Positions 1 through 12,459 of a stretch of DNA of 64,000 nucleotides are shown piece after piece; position 1 is the first letter of the stretch, and each line of letters opens with the position of its first letter. The stretch covers positions 97,442,612 to 97,506,611 of the forward strand of contig CM043945.1 in the NCBI GenBank assembly GCA_014529385.2, given 5' to 3'. Position numbers and translations under genes: made by a program. The stretch is from Adiantum capillus-veneris (lineage: Eukaryota; Streptophyta; Polypodiopsida; Polypodiales; Pteridaceae). Under the pieces are notes generated by a model that saw nothing but the letters and a program-made list of their open reading frames with translations, searched no databases and was not told the DNA's origin.

Positions 1-3000
1 AGCATGAGATTCATACATTACTTTCTCATGTAGTGAGTTAGTAACACATAGTCTATTGCCGTAGAGAAGATAACCATCTTGTAAAGTAAATGGTCCCTCC
101 TTCTTCCCTAGTGCAAGGGCTGAAATCACATCTCTAAAATCGGGATCAATAGCATAGTCATCTATCATAGAAGATAGATCATTGTGAGTTGCTATGGAAA
201 CCGCATTCACTCTCGGCCGTCTTGAGAGTGCATCGGCTACTTGATTACGCTTGCCAACAATGTGAGCAATATGAAAATGAAATTGCGAAAGGAAAGTTGC
301 CCACCTCATTTGTTTGTCGAAGAGCTTGGCCTGCGTCATGAAGTACTTAAGACTCTGGTGATCTGTCCGCAGAATGAAAGGAGTCCCCAGTAAATAGTGC
401 TTCCATGAGTCTAAGACATGTAGAACTGTGAGGAGTTACTTTTCATATATGCCTAGAGCTTGCTCAACAGGGTTGAGCCTTCGACTTTCATAGGCTATTG
501 CGTGCCCTTCTTGGAGCAAAACAGCTCCAAGGCAATCACCACAAGTGTCACATTGGACCTCAAATGGCTTTGAGAGATCTGGCAATGTAAGCACAGGTTG
601 AGAATAAGATTTCCCTTAAGCTTTTCAAAAGCATTGTTCTCCTTGGTAGACCATGTATACCTAACATTTTTCTTTGTCAGGTCATGTAATGGTCCTGCTA
701 GTAGTGAGAACTTTTCTATGAAGCGTCTATAGTATGCACACATACCTATAAAACTTCTTAGTTCATGAAGATTCCTTGGTTTAGGCCATACTTTTCTTAC
801 CTCTAACTTTGATGGATCCATTTGGATGCCATCTTGAGAGATAATGTGATCTAAATACTGAATCTCTTGTAAGAAAAACTCACTTTTCTTTTGATTAACA
901 TAAAGTTTATTCTCTCTTAAGACTTGAAATATTACCTGGAGGTGTTGCTTGTGTTCATCTAGTGAATTAGAGTAGATGATAGTATCATCAAAGAACACTC
1001 TAGTAAAGGTTTGGTGAGGCTTGAATAGCTTCTCCATCAAGCGGTTGAATGTGGCTGGTGCATTGGTCAAGCCAAAAGGCATGACAATATAGTCATAAAG
1101 ATCAAAAATAGTGCAAAATGCGGTCTTTACAATGTCTTAATCAACTATCCTTATTTGATGGTAGCCACTTTTTAGGTCAATCCTACTGAAGTAGGTCGAT
1201 CCTTGTAGCTTATCAAATAGGTCTTCTACTTGTGGAACGGGAAACCTATTCTTGATAGTGATCCTATTTAGTGATCTATAGTCAACACACATACAATATG
1301 TGCCGTCTTTCTTTTGTACTAGTAACACGGGAGAGCAAAATGGAGATGAGCTAGGCCTAACCATTCCCTTCTCAACTAACTCATGCACTCACCGCATAAT
1401 CTCCTCTTGTTGAGCTTGAGAAACTCTATAAGGAGGTTTATTAGGCGGTGAACTTCCTGGAAGAAGTTCAATTGCATGGTCATCATTGCCTTGTTTAGGA
1501 GATAGTTCACAAGGGATGTCATCAATAAAGACATCTTGAAACCCCTTGAGAAAATTAGATAACTCTAATTCCTTGTGATTGTTTATATTTTCTTTTGCTA
1601 AAGCATTAGGTTCATTTTGAGAATCTTTAACAAAAATCATGTACATGGAAATAGAGCGCTTTATGGACTTATTAAAAGCTTGCGTATGTACAATGGGTGT
1701 GGTGTTACCCATGTTTTTGGCATCTTCGTACATATCTTTTTCCCTGTACTTAAAAGTAAATTTTCCTTTCAGGGAACTTAACATTGGCAGCTATACGATC
1801 AAACCATGGCGCCCCTAGGATTACATCCTCGTGCTTGAGAGGAGGGATAAAGAAGTCCTCTTTGTCCACATAGCTTTGGACATGGAGCCTCAATTTCCCG
1901 ATTAAGGGAGTGACTGAAGCTTCTTGCCCCTTGAAAGCACCATCTGCGGGTAGGACATCTCCCATCTCATAGGCTTGGATGCCTAGCTTGGTGGCCAATT
2001 TTGTGGATATGAAACTGTGAGTAGAACCAGGGTCAAAGAGAATAACAACATCATGTTCTCTTACCTTTTCCCAAGCATGGCATAGAGGAGATCCTTTGTG
2101 GTGAGCTTCCTCTTCTTGGATTTCTACCAAGGTAGCTCTAGGAGGCTCATGGCGGGTGTTCTTTTGGGGACAAGCACGGTACGCATGCCCTTGCTCGCCG
2201 CACTTGAAACAACGGTTATCCTTGCGATAACGCTCAAGCTCTTCAGGAGAGAGTTTGTTTTGCCTTTGTAAACTCCCTTCTCCTTAGCTTTGTTGTTATT
2301 GGAATTGCCCTTAGGAGACTTTTGGACATTGTCCTTCCCCTTAGCCTCATTGGAACCCTTGTTTTCGGTGGGCTTAGAATTTCTCTTAGCCCCTATTTGG
2401 AAATTGATTTGAGAAGACACCATAGTATGGTGTATAACCGCAGATATGGCACGTGGCCTTTGGGAGTTGACATACTCCACCATTTCTTCAGTTAGGCCCA
2501 CAAAAAATTGTTGTTTTTGCTCTCGAAAATCCATCTTTTTGAAGACAGTGGTGTTGACATGTAAATCCCAGAACTTGTCTACATATTTGTGAATGGATTC
2601 GTAGGGAGAGAGCTTCAAGATTTTCCATTCGGTGAGTACTTTGTCTTTAGCATCGGTGGCCAAAAACTGCTTCATAATGGAAGCTCTTAAAGCTTTCCAT
2701 GTTTGTGGAGCTTCATTGTTTTCCCGTAGTCTAGACCACCATTGCTTGGCGGACTTTTGAAAGTGCATTGCTACATCGAATTGTTGGATAAAGGCCAAGA
2801 CTTTGTCCGTAGCACCAAAGGTGCCATCCCTTCATAGGTAAGGAGAGAGATGCTCTTCCCTCCCTCTTTGAACTTCTTGAGCTTGGAAGACCTCTTCCAC
2901 GTGGCATAGGAAATCCTATGGCCTCTTTTTTTTGATGGTCCAAAAGTTGCACCATCGCTTCCTTCAAAAGATGAAGAATTTGAGGAAGATGGAGAAGAGG

Positions 3001-3665
3001 GTGACCTCTTTCTTGCCTCGATTCTCTTTGTCTGCACCATCACTTTCTTCATAAGAGGACGAGGATGAAGAAGAGGGTGACCTCTTTCTCGCATTTTTCT
3101 TGCCTTGGTTCTCTTTGTCCGCACCATCACTTTCTTCATAAGAGGAAGAGGGTGACCTCTTTCTCGCCTTTTTCTTCTCTTGCTTTTTGTCATCCCTCTT
3201 TGAATTATGGTGTGGAAAAGTGTGTGATGGTCTTCTCCATTTAGGAGGTGATGGAGAGCGTTTAGCCCGATGTCTTCGTGGAGCCATCTCCGCCGAGGTG
3301 ACAGGAGACTCATTTCTTTCTCGTTCCTTTGGTGGGGGCTCTTGAATTCTCCTTTGGGAAGGAGATGCGTCATCAAGAAGCAAAATTTTGAGCCCTTCGT
3401 ATGGATCCTCTTCTTCTTCCTGAATTGGAGAGAGGCCTCTTTTGGGAGTCTCGCAAGGAGGCTTCCTAGGTACTCTCTCATCATGGTGGGGAGTTTGGAG
3501 AATCCCATGAGCACGAAGCTACCGTTACACTTCACTTTGGAGGGATGGATTGTTGAAGCTTTGAAACAAGGTAGTTAACAAGCATAGGGGCATCATTAGT
3601 AGCCTGCTCATTAGCAAAATCAAAGCTATCAACATTAATTTCACTCTCTTTGCTATTGTCAGCCA
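1..3665 (-). pseudogene. G1: truncated, decayed Ty3/gypsy chromovirus gag-pol
   Basis: Minus-strand gag-pol of family G, cut by the window edge in the zinc-binding N-terminus of integrase. Order from 3665 downward: gag with a Ser/Arg/Lys-rich N-terminal region (about 2950-3400), gag core (2270-2800), CCHC knuckle CFKCGEQGHAYRAC (about 2160-2205), protease motif FDPGST (about 2020-2040), RT (about 490-1450), RNase H (about 190-490). Compared with the intact copy at 51694-56643 it has an in-frame loss of about 16 codons in the gag core, stop codons at 1389-1391 and 1137-1139 inside RT, and frame changes near 500-620, 1750-1790, 2120-2270 and 2770-2960. It cannot encode a working polyprotein. 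Family identity is certain by alignment with the intact copy. Confidence 0.93.
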
Positions 3666-4031
3666 TTCTAACAAGTTTTAGGTGTAAAATTTTGTAGGTG
3701 TACTTTGGCACTTCAAGCTCTACTTACTACTCCTCTTTAGCCCTTTAGAAAAGCACTCAAGATATTGTACCTGTGGCTCGAATACCATTAATTTCAAGGA
3801 ATAAAAGAGAGGGTCTTTCAACACAAAAATAGCACCGGCTCCTGTCAAGCTTCTAATAGCTCAATAGTGGTTAAGCCGTAGGCAAGCCCCGTAGGACTCC
3901 ACTATTAAGACCATAGCTCTCGACGGCGATGCCCCATTATCTGCACAAAGGCAAGCGCTTTGCAAGGCTAAAAAATCCCTATTCTAATTACTCAATTGCA
4001 ATACCAACCATTTATAGCTAGCTTGAGGACC
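3666..4031 (-). other. G1 5' leader with deleted primer binding site
   Basis: Sequence between the gag start and the LTR matches the intact leader at 51290-51693 in reverse complement, for example the CGAATACCATTAA region near 3780. At 4026-4040, where the initiator-Met tRNA primer site should be, the sequence runs directly from leader into LTR with the primer site missing. G1 would therefore be unable to prime reverse transcription. Confidence 0.75.
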
Positions 4032-4180
4032 TTTAATAAAAATTACCTATGAACTTTGAGAGTAGCGGAATTAGGTGAAGCACTTTTGAGAGATTATTTG
4101 TGAGCGTAGCGGGTTGAAATTAATTGATGGTAGCAACATAAACATGGTACTTAGTTAACTTGGCATGAACAATAATTTTG

Positions 4181-4182
<2 letters not shown>

Positions 4183-4232
<50 letters not shown>
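4183..4232. repeat. (AG)25 microsatellite in LTR
   Basis: Uninterrupted AG dinucleotide run of 50 bp inside the shared LTR. The corresponding place in the G2 5' LTR (about 11340) has only a short run, so this is a later expansion. Confidence 0.97.
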
Positions 4233-4235
<3 letters not shown>

Positions 4236-5261
4236 AGAGAACATGACAATAGTTGAGGACCGGATTCATATGGATCCGGTCCTCCCTCTAATAGACATTT
4301 GTATTATAGTTTCTCCCATAAAGAGATACTTGGTACAATACAATATTTGTGTTCCTTGTAACCTAGGTGATGCAATGAAGATGGAAATCTTTATGCATCA
4401 CAAGCATAACATAAACTTGAAGAAAGCAATAACTATCCCAGGCCTCAGTCCCAAGGCCTCAAACACCTTCGAAGGTTTAGAGAGCTAGCGGGGCATGAGG
4501 ATAGGGAAGAGGAAGAAGAAACATTCCATAGCAGAAAGAAATAGTTCCTCACTTATCATTACTCTTCTTGCTACCATACATAATAGCATAGTAATGAAGA
4601 TGGAGAAGATGGCAAGCTTAAGCATTGAAGCATGACTCTTGGTTGGATTTGCATTCCATAGCCAAGAGTGTTGGTGTAGGCTTTCACTTTCGCAAGCTTG
4701 GAGAAGGAGGTGGTGTTCCTCAACTTTCACTAAGTGAGAATGGCCTTGCAAATGAGTGTCTGTGTGGAGTATATCCCCCTAGCACCCCCCCTCCTTGCTT
4801 TGGGCGAGTGGTGACCTTTCTGCATGTTGCAAGCTCATTAGACCCCTCTCCCCCTAGCCAATTACATGCAGCATGCAGTCAAGTACATGGGTAGTCTTTT
4901 GACAAGTGTCCTCCTAATCCCTTAGAGAGAGAGAGCTTGACAATATCTAGATATTTGTTAGATGGAAGTAGAAGCTCATTGGACCCCTCTTTAGCCCAAC
5001 AAATAGCATTCAAGCACACCATGTGGTTAAGCTTAGTGAGAGTATGAAATGTGTCTCATGTGCTCTTTTAGAATTCCCCTAACTTTGAGATTTTTATGCA
5101 TAGGAAATTTCTCAAGCAACTTCCTCATGAAGTGTGTAGGTTCTCTTTTTGACTCAAGCATCTTACCCCCCATGCATAGGAAGCTTCTCAAGAAACTTGC
5201 TCATTAAATGTGCCAAGTACCTCAAGTACCTTAGTCATCAAGCATGACAAACACCTTAGGT

Positions 5262-5465
5262 GGAGTTCCCACCTCAAGCACAACCCTAGCTTGCTTAAGT
5301 TTAGGTCGGCGGGTTCCCACCTCAAGCACAACCCTAGCTTGCTTAAGTTTAGGTCGGATTCCCACCTCAAGCACAAACCTAGCTTGCTTAAGGTTCCCAC
5401 CTCAAGCACAGCCCTAGCTTGCTTATGTTTAGGTCGGGTTCCCACTTCAAGCTCATCCCTAGTTT
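5262..5465. repeat. LTR minisatellite, about five units of 33-50 bp
   Basis: Five consecutive imperfect units begin with TTCCCACCTCAAGCAC and usually contain CCTAGCTTGCTTAAG and TTTAGGTCGG. The G2 5' LTR at 12030-12150 has about three units, so copy number varies between LTRs of the same family. Confidence 0.9.
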
Positions 5466-5731
5466 GCTTAAGGTCAAAGGACTTTTAACACTAACCATTG
5501 GAGGTATTTAATGAATCTAACCCTAAGGTCTTTTAAGTTTCATTAGTTAACCTTGGTCTTTGACAGACCATCTTTCATTTGGGCCCCTTTACCATTGGCC
5601 CCGTGTTGAGATAGATCTGTAAGCACATGTCTATATTCTAACCCTTGTTACCGTTTATTATCCCATATTAAATGATCAATTTAATATGAGAAAATCATTT
5701 GGGTTGGTTAGATATTAGATATTTAATGACA

Positions 5732-6088
5732 TTACCTCTCTCTTGAAATCATAATCGTCCTCGACTATGAGGTAAAAGAGATAAAGTCATAGTCATTAGT
5801 TAATTTGTCTTAGCGGGTAGAGGATCCTTTTTTAACCTACAACATCATTCCAAGATGGATGACTAATCCATTTGGTGCTTGGGAGACATAGCTGTCGCAA
5901 GCATGTCTGCTCTTTAGTCCATTTCATCCTCCCAAGTAGAGTGACAAATTCTACATGGTGTTTGAGAGACGTCGTCATCCCAAACATGATTCTTAGTATG
6001 CATACTACTTAAATTTGTGCACAATAAAGAGAGAATTAGTCTTATAAGACAAAAACATTGATCATTTAAAAGAAACATGTACATTTGG
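5732..6088 (-). other. G2 3' untranslated region and polypurine tract
   Basis: The complement of the purine-rich tract (AAGAGAGAGG plus TAA before the LTR) lies at 5732-5745. The region includes the conserved 12-bp palindrome GTCTTATAAGAC at 6039-6050 and TTGTGCACAA just to its left, both also present in the 3' UTRs of G4 and G5. Confidence 0.85.
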
Positions 6089-9000
6089 TTACTCTAATGT
6101 AACATTGTAAGCGTTGACAAGGTTCATACTATCCTTAAGCTGGTTCCTTGCATCCATCTAGCATCTTCAAAAGGATAATTTTTGAACTTAATAAGATAAC
6201 ATCGGATAATCTTACCATGTCGTAGTACCTTGTCTTCATGCCGAAGGATAGCTTCGGGTTGTATTACCTCTTTTTGATCTTCGATTTCGGGAGGGTCTTC
6301 AATAATTGGTTCATTTGGAGGCTCTCCTTTCTAGGGCTTGAGTAGGCTCACATGAAAAGCATTGCGTATGAGCCAATGGTTAGGTAACTTGAGTTGCTAA
6401 GCCACCTCATTGATTGGCTTCAAAATTTGAAAAGGACCATAGTATCTTTTTGCTAGTTTAGCATAATACTTTTGATGGCCTGTAGGATTTTTGCCCGTCG
6501 TTTGCCTCAATTGAGCCTTAGGAAACTTAAGTAAGACCCAATCAATTTTTTTTGAATGTTAAGGCCCTTCTGTGCTTGTCAACAACAACAGATTTTTGCC
6601 TTAGTCGAGAGATGGATATAGCCTCCTTAATCTTTTGAAAAGATGTTTGCAGGTCACGGCTATACTTATCGGCAGCGAAGATCTTCCCATGTACTTTAAG
6701 TAGCAAGGGAATTTTAGGTCTTCCCTCTATGATTTCAAAAGTTTCTTTTCTCGTAGAAGTATGGATAGTATTATTATACGCATACTCTACAAGAGGTAAG
6801 TACTTTTCCCGTTGTGAGCGTCGATGTACTTTTGTAACATAGGTCTTTAGTAGATCAAGAATCGTAAGATTGGCTATTTCACTTTGGCCATCCGTTTGTG
6901 GGTTGTACCCCAATTTTTGAAGAGACCTTTCCAAAAATTACTGGTCATTCTAGGATCTCTATGTTACACGATGGATGTTGGAAATCCATGGTGTTTGAAA
7001 ATCTGTGATATGAAGAGAGTTGCCATTTGGTGTGCCTTAATAGTCTTCTTGACAAGGATAAAGTGTGCTTGCTTGCTAAACCTGTCGACTATTGTCCATA
7101 TTCCTGTATTCCCATGGATAGATTTTGGTAATCCAAAGATAAAATCCATGGATATACTCTCCCATGGTGAATTAGGAATTGGCAATGGCTGGAGTAATCC
7201 AGGTTGCTTCCCTCTATCATACTTGGTCTTTTGGCATACTACACATTTTGAAACATACTCTTGTATGTCCACTTTCATGGTGGGCCAATAAAAGGATGTC
7301 TCTACTCCTCGAAGAGTAGGTTGAATGCCTCTATCCCTTGCATAGGGAGGAGCATGGGATTCATACACGACTTTCTCACGAAGGGAGTGGGTAACACATA
7401 GCCTATTGCCATGGAAAAGATAACCACTCTGCAAGGTGAATGGTTCCTCTTTCTTCCCCAAAGCAAGGGCTGACATTATGTCTTTAAAGTCAGGGTCAGT
7501 AGCATACTCATCTATCATAGAAGATAGATCATTGTGAGTTGCTATTGACACACCATTAACTTTTGGTCATCGTGAAAGTGCATCAGCCGCTTGATTGTGC
7601 TCACCAGCAATGTGAGCAATGTGGAAATTAAATTGTGAAAGAAAATTTTCCCACCTCATTTGTTTGTCGGAAAGCTTTGTTTGTGTCATGAAGTACTTGA
7701 GACTTTGATGGTCTGTTCGTAAGATGAATGGAGTCCCCAATAGATAGTGCTTCCATGTGTCTAGGACTTGTAGAACAGCTAACAGCTCTTTCTCATAAAT
7801 GCCTAAGACCCGTTGATCCATGTTGAGCCTTCAGCTCTCATATGCTATGGCATGCTCTTCTTGAAGCAAGACTGCTCCAAGGCAATCACCACAAGCATCA
7901 CATTGGACCTCAAATGGCTTTGAGAGATCTGGAAGCATAAGGATTGGCTGGGAGATAAGCTTCTCTTTGAGCTTGTCAAAAGCATTTTTCTCCTTAGCAG
8001 TCCATGAATATTTAACGTTTTTCTTTGTTAAGTCATGTAATGGTCCTGCTATTTGAAATAATTTTTCTATGAAGCCTCTATAGTATGCACACATACCAAT
8101 AAAGCTTCTTAGCTCATGTAGATTCCTTGGATTAGGCCATGCTTTTATTACCTCCAACTTTGATGGATCCATACAGATACCATCTCGAGAGATAATATGA
8201 CCTAAGTATTGAATCTCTTGAAGGAAAATTCGCTTTTCTTTTGATTGAGAAAAAGCTTATTCTCCCTTAATGCTTGAAAAATCATTTGGAGATGCTGCTT
8301 GCGTTCCTCCAAGGAATCGGAGTAGATGATGATATCATCAAAGAACACTCCAGTGAATTTGCGGTAGGGTCTAAAAAGTTTCTCCATTAATCGATTGAAT
8401 GTAGCTGGTGCATTAGTCAAGCCAAAAGGAATGACTAGATATTCATAAAGGCCAAACGTTGTACGAAACACGGTCTTTAGGATATCTTCATTCACTATCC
8501 TTATTTGATGGTAGCCACTTTTAAGGTCAATTCTACTAAAGTAGGTAGAGCCTTGTAGCTTATCAAACAGATCTTCTACCCGAGGTATGGGAAATTGGTT
8601 TTCGATAGTGATATGGTTTAGTGCACGATAGTCCACACACATGTGGTATGTACCATCTTTCTTTTGCATGAAAAGGACTAGAGAGTCAAAGGGAGAGGAG
8701 CTAGGCCTCACCATTCCTTTGTCTACCAATTCTTGTACTTGCCTCTTGATCTCCTCTTGTTGAGCTTGTGAAACTCGATAGGGAGGTTTGTTAGGTGGTG
8801 AGCTTCCTGATAGGAGCTCAATTCAGTGGTCATCATCCCCTCGTTTTGGAGGTAAGTACATAGGGATATCATTAATGAACACTTCTTGCAGTCCTTTCAG
8901 AAAGTTAGATAAGTCTAACTCTTCTTGATTCCTACCATTCACCTTTGATGAAACATTAGGACCTTTTAGGGATTCTTTGACAAAAATCATGTACGTAGAA

Positions 9001-10819
9001 ACTGAGCTTTTCATTGATTTATCATGGGTGAGAGGATTTACAAGTGTATAGTACAACCAAACTCATTAGCATCTATATACATATTCTTTCCCCTGTAGGT
9101 GAAGTAGATTCTCCTTTTAGGGAGCTTCATGTTGGCAGCCATGTGGTTGAACCATGGTATCCCTAGGATAGCATCCTCATGCTAGAGAGGAGATATGAAG
9201 AAGTCTTCTTTGTCAACATAGCTTTAGACATGAAGCCTCAACTTCCCAATCAAGGGAGTAACGGAGGCTTGCTGTCCCTTGAAAGAAGCATCGACAGTTA
9301 CAACATCTCCCATCTCAAAACCTTGAATGCCCAACTTGGTGGCCAAATCCATTGATATGAAGTTGAGAGTAGAACCAGGGTCAAACAAGATAAAAGCATC
9401 ATGCTTCCTTACCTTTCCCCAAGCATAGGAGAGAGGTGATCCTTTACAATGAGTATCCTCTTTTGGAGCTTCAATAGTGGAAGCTCTAGGAGTCTCATTG
9501 TGAGCATTTCTTTTGGGGCAAGAACGATAGCCATGTCCTTGCTCCCCACACTTAAAACATTTTTGATCCTTGCGAAAAGTTTCAAGCTCTTCAAGAGAGA
9601 GTTTATTTTTACCTTTGTAAACTCATTTCTCCTTGGACCGATTGTTGTTGTTGTTGTTGGAATGGCCGTGGGAAAAATTTTGGGCATTAGATTTTCCCTT
9701 TGCATCACTTTTGTCTTTATTTTCCATGGGTTTGACATTCCATCTAACCCCTTGTTGGAAATTGATGCGTGAAGCAACCATGGTATGGTGGATTACTTTG
9801 CTGATAGAGTCAGGCCGTTGAGAGTTGACATACTCGGCCATCTCTTCAGGTAATCCCACACAAAATTTTTGTTTTTGCTCAGCAAAGTCTATCTTTTGAA
9901 AGACAGTGGCCTTGAGATGTAAATCCCAAAACTTGTCCACATATTTGTGGATAGACTCATGAGAGAGAAGCCTTAAACTCCGCCATTCGGTGAGAACTTT
10001 GTCCTTTGCATCACTTGCAAGGAATTGCTTCATGATGGAAACTTGTAGAGTTTTCCGTGTCTTTGGGGCTTCACCATTGCCTCGAAGGCTAGCCCACCAT
10101 TGACGAGCCGATTTTTGGAAGTGCATAGCTACATGGCGTAGCTTGGAGGACTCCGTGAAGCCCTCGTCTCCAAAGGCCGCATCAAATTGTTGGATGAAGG
10201 CCAATACTTTGTCGGTCGCACCAAAGGTGCCATCACAGGTGAGAAAAGAGATACTCTTTCCTCCCTCTTTGAACGTCTTGAGCTTTTGTGACCTTCACCA
10301 TGTAGGGTAAGATTTGCGATTTCCTCCCCTCTTATATTCTCTAGGAGAATAGCCATAGATTTCATCGGTAGAGGAGGAAGGTGAAGAAGAAGGAGAAGAG
10401 GGTGACCTCTTTCTTTCCCTTTTCTTCCTTGGTTTCCCCTCTTCCCTTTTGGAGCGACGAGGAGAAGGACTATGGGTTAACCGTTTCCTCTTGGGAGGAG
10501 TTGGCGATCGTTTAGTCCTCCTTCTTCGTGGAGCCACATCTTTGGAGGAATTTAGGGATTCATGGCTTTCTTGATCTTTGGATTCCTCCTCTCGTATGGG
10601 AGAGAGTCTTCTTTTGGGGGTCTCTTCAAGAGGCCTCATAAGCTCTCTCTCCTCTTGGAGAGGAAAGGAAATCCCATAAGCACAAAGTTGTTGAGTAACT
10701 TCGGCTTGCAAAGTGGGGTTGCCCATAGCTTGTTGCAACCTAGTGACAAGATAATTAACAAACATGGTGGCATCATCATTGGCACCTTCATGTGCAAAAT
10801 CAAAGCTATCAATGTTCAT
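6089..10819 (-). pseudogene. G2: decayed gag-pol with chromodomain
   Basis: Minus-strand gag-pol covering every domain of the intact copy. Downward from 10819: gag N-terminus (MNIDSFDFAHEG), Arg/Ser/Pro-rich stretch, gag core at about 9700-10250, CCHC near 9540-9590, protease with FDPGST near 9380, RT 8200-8790 with FFDDIIIYS near 8330, RNase H about 7560-8010, integrase 6540-7550 with HHCC and DDE regions, GPF motif near 6430, chromodomain 6100-6250, and a stop at 6089-6091. Many stops and frame changes break it, for example CGA to TGA at about 7567 after DALSR, and breaks near 6950, 7825, 8190, 8730-8830 and 9060-9400. The translatable pieces are fragments only. The assigned gag start is the Met at 10817-10819; the intact family starts a few residues further upstream. 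Confidence 0.92.
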
Positions 10820-11182
10820 TCTCCTCTCTTGCCTCTTAGCCTTTGAAAATAGGGACTTAAGTATCTACACCCACGACTCAAATTGGTTAATTATAAAGAG
10901 TAGTGGAGTGAGTCTAACATAGCGAAGTTGTCAAGGGATAGCTCCTTTCGGACTTCTTATGGCTCAATAATGGTAAATCCGTAGGCAAGTTTAAAAATAA
11001 TCCATTATTAAGACCAAAGCTCCCGAGGTGTGCACCATATCCCACATAGTGGGATCAACAAAATCGATAATAGATCCCAGACCCACTCACCCTAATATAA
11101 TTACAAAAAACAACCACTAACAGGCTACTTAAGGACCTCTCTTCTTAAGCAAGAAAAGAGAAACCAAATGCTCTGATACCAA
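10820..11182 (-). other. G2 leader and primer binding site
   Basis: Noncoding leader between gag and 5' LTR. CTCTGATACCA at 11171-11181 is the complement of TGGTATCAGAG, the site that pairs with the 3' end of initiator-methionine tRNA, one base from the LTR end. The text is close to the G4 leader at 43005-43417. Confidence 0.9.
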
Positions 11183-12409
11183 TGTAATGAAAATTGCCTA
11201 TGAACTTTGAGAGTAGCGGAATTAGGAAATTAGATGAAGCACTTTTGAGAGATTCTTTGTGAGCATAGCTGTGCAACTTAATTGATGGTAGCAACATAAA
11301 CATGGTACTTAGTTAACGTGGCATGAACAATACTTTTGCAAGAGAGAGAGAGTTTAGAGAACATGACAATAGTTGAGGACCGGATTCATATGGAGCCGGT
11401 CCCCTCCAATAGGCATTTGTATTATAGTTTCTCCCATTAAGAGAGACTTGCTTAATACAATCTTTGTGTTCCTTGTAACCTAGGTGATGCAATGAAGATG
11501 GAAAGCTTCATGCATCACAAGCATAACATAAACTTGAAGAAAGCATTAACTATCCCAAGCCTTAGTCCCAAGGCCTCAAGCACCTTCAAAGGTGGAGAGA
11601 GCTAGCTAGGAATGAGGACAGGGAAGACGAAGAAGAAACATTCCAAAAGGAGAAAGAAATAGTTCCTCACTTATCATTACTCTTCTTGCTAGCATACATA
11701 ATAGCATAGTAATGAAGATGGAGAAGATGGAAAGCTTAAGCATTGAAGCATGACTCTTGGTTGGATTTGCATTCCATAGCCAAGAGTGTTGGTGTAGGCT
11801 TTCACTCTCACAAGCTTGGAGAAAGAGGGGGTGTTCCTTAAATTTCACCAAGTGAGAATGGCCTTGCAAATGAGTGTGTGTATGGAGTATATCCCCCTAG
11901 TGTGTAGGTTCTCTTTTTGACTCAAGCATCTTATCCCCCATGCATAGGAAGCTTCTCAAGCAACTTCCTCATTAAATGTGACAAGTACCTCAAGTACCTT
12001 AGTCATCAAGCATGACAAGCACCTTAGGTAGAGTTTCCACCTCAAGCACAACCCTAGATTGCTTAAGGTTCCCACCACCTCAAGCACAACCCTAGCTTGC
12101 TTAAGTTCAGGTCGGGTTCCCACCTCAAGCTCAACCCTAGTTTGCTTAAGGTCAAAGGACTTTTAACAATAACCATTGGAGGTATTTAATGAAGCTAACC
12201 CTAAGGTCTTTTAAGCTTCATTAGTTAACCTTGCTCTTTGACATACCATCTCTCATTTGGGCCCCTTTACCATTGGCCCCGTGTTAAGATAGATCCGTAA
12301 GCACATGTCTATATTCTAACCCTTGTTCCCGTTTATTATCCCATATTAAATGATCAATTTAATATGAGAAAATCATTTGGGTTGGTTAGATATTAGATAT
12401 ATAATGACA
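11183..12409 (-). repeat. G2 5' LTR (1227 bp)
   Basis: Bounded by TGTAATG at the left and TGACA at the right. It matches the shared LTR at 4032-5731 but lacks an internal segment of about 430 bp (equivalent to roughly 4760-5130 there) and has a shorter AG run and fewer minisatellite units. Confidence 0.9.
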
Positions 12410-12459
12410 TGACCTCCCTTCGTGAGCAAGAAAAGAGAAACCTTGTGCTCTGATACCAA
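12410..12459 (-). other. G3 leader stub with primer binding site
   Basis: Reverse complement of the sequence just downstream of the intact 5' LTR: CTCTGATACCA at 12448-12458 is an initiator-Met tRNA primer site, preceded by leader matching 51290-51325. It is cut off abruptly by the outer end of the G2 LTR at 12409. The rest of G3 presumably lies left of the window, beyond the G1-G2 array. Confidence 0.82.

Larger units (their letters stand above)
4032..5731 (-). repeat. Family-G LTR shared by G1 (5' LTR) and G2 (3' LTR)
   Basis: LTR in minus orientation, about 1.7 kb. Its left end aligns with the LTR end seen at 11183 and its right end is TGACA, the complement of the family start TGTCA. On its left it joins the G1 leader; on its right it joins the polypurine-tract complement and 3' UTR of G2. 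One LTR therefore serves two tandem internal regions. It holds an AG microsatellite, a 45-50 bp minisatellite and a segment of about 430 bp absent from the G2 5' LTR. Confidence 0.88.
4032..12409 (-). mobile_element. G2: complete but decayed family-G Ty3/gypsy element
   Basis: Full structural element on the minus strand: 5' LTR 11183-12409, primer site 11171-11181, leader, gag-pol 10819-6089, 3' UTR and polypurine tract (complement at 5732-5745), 3' LTR 4032-5731. Its 3' LTR is also the 5' LTR of G1, so its own left target duplication cannot be seen. The right flank begins TGACC and is the leader of a third element, G3, which suggests the G1-G2 array inserted into G3 close to its primer site. 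Confidence 0.88.

Noticed and set aside
3270-3578. Plus-strand open frame of 102 codons
   Set aside because: It is antisense to the G1 gag, whose minus-strand reading matches the intact polyprotein.
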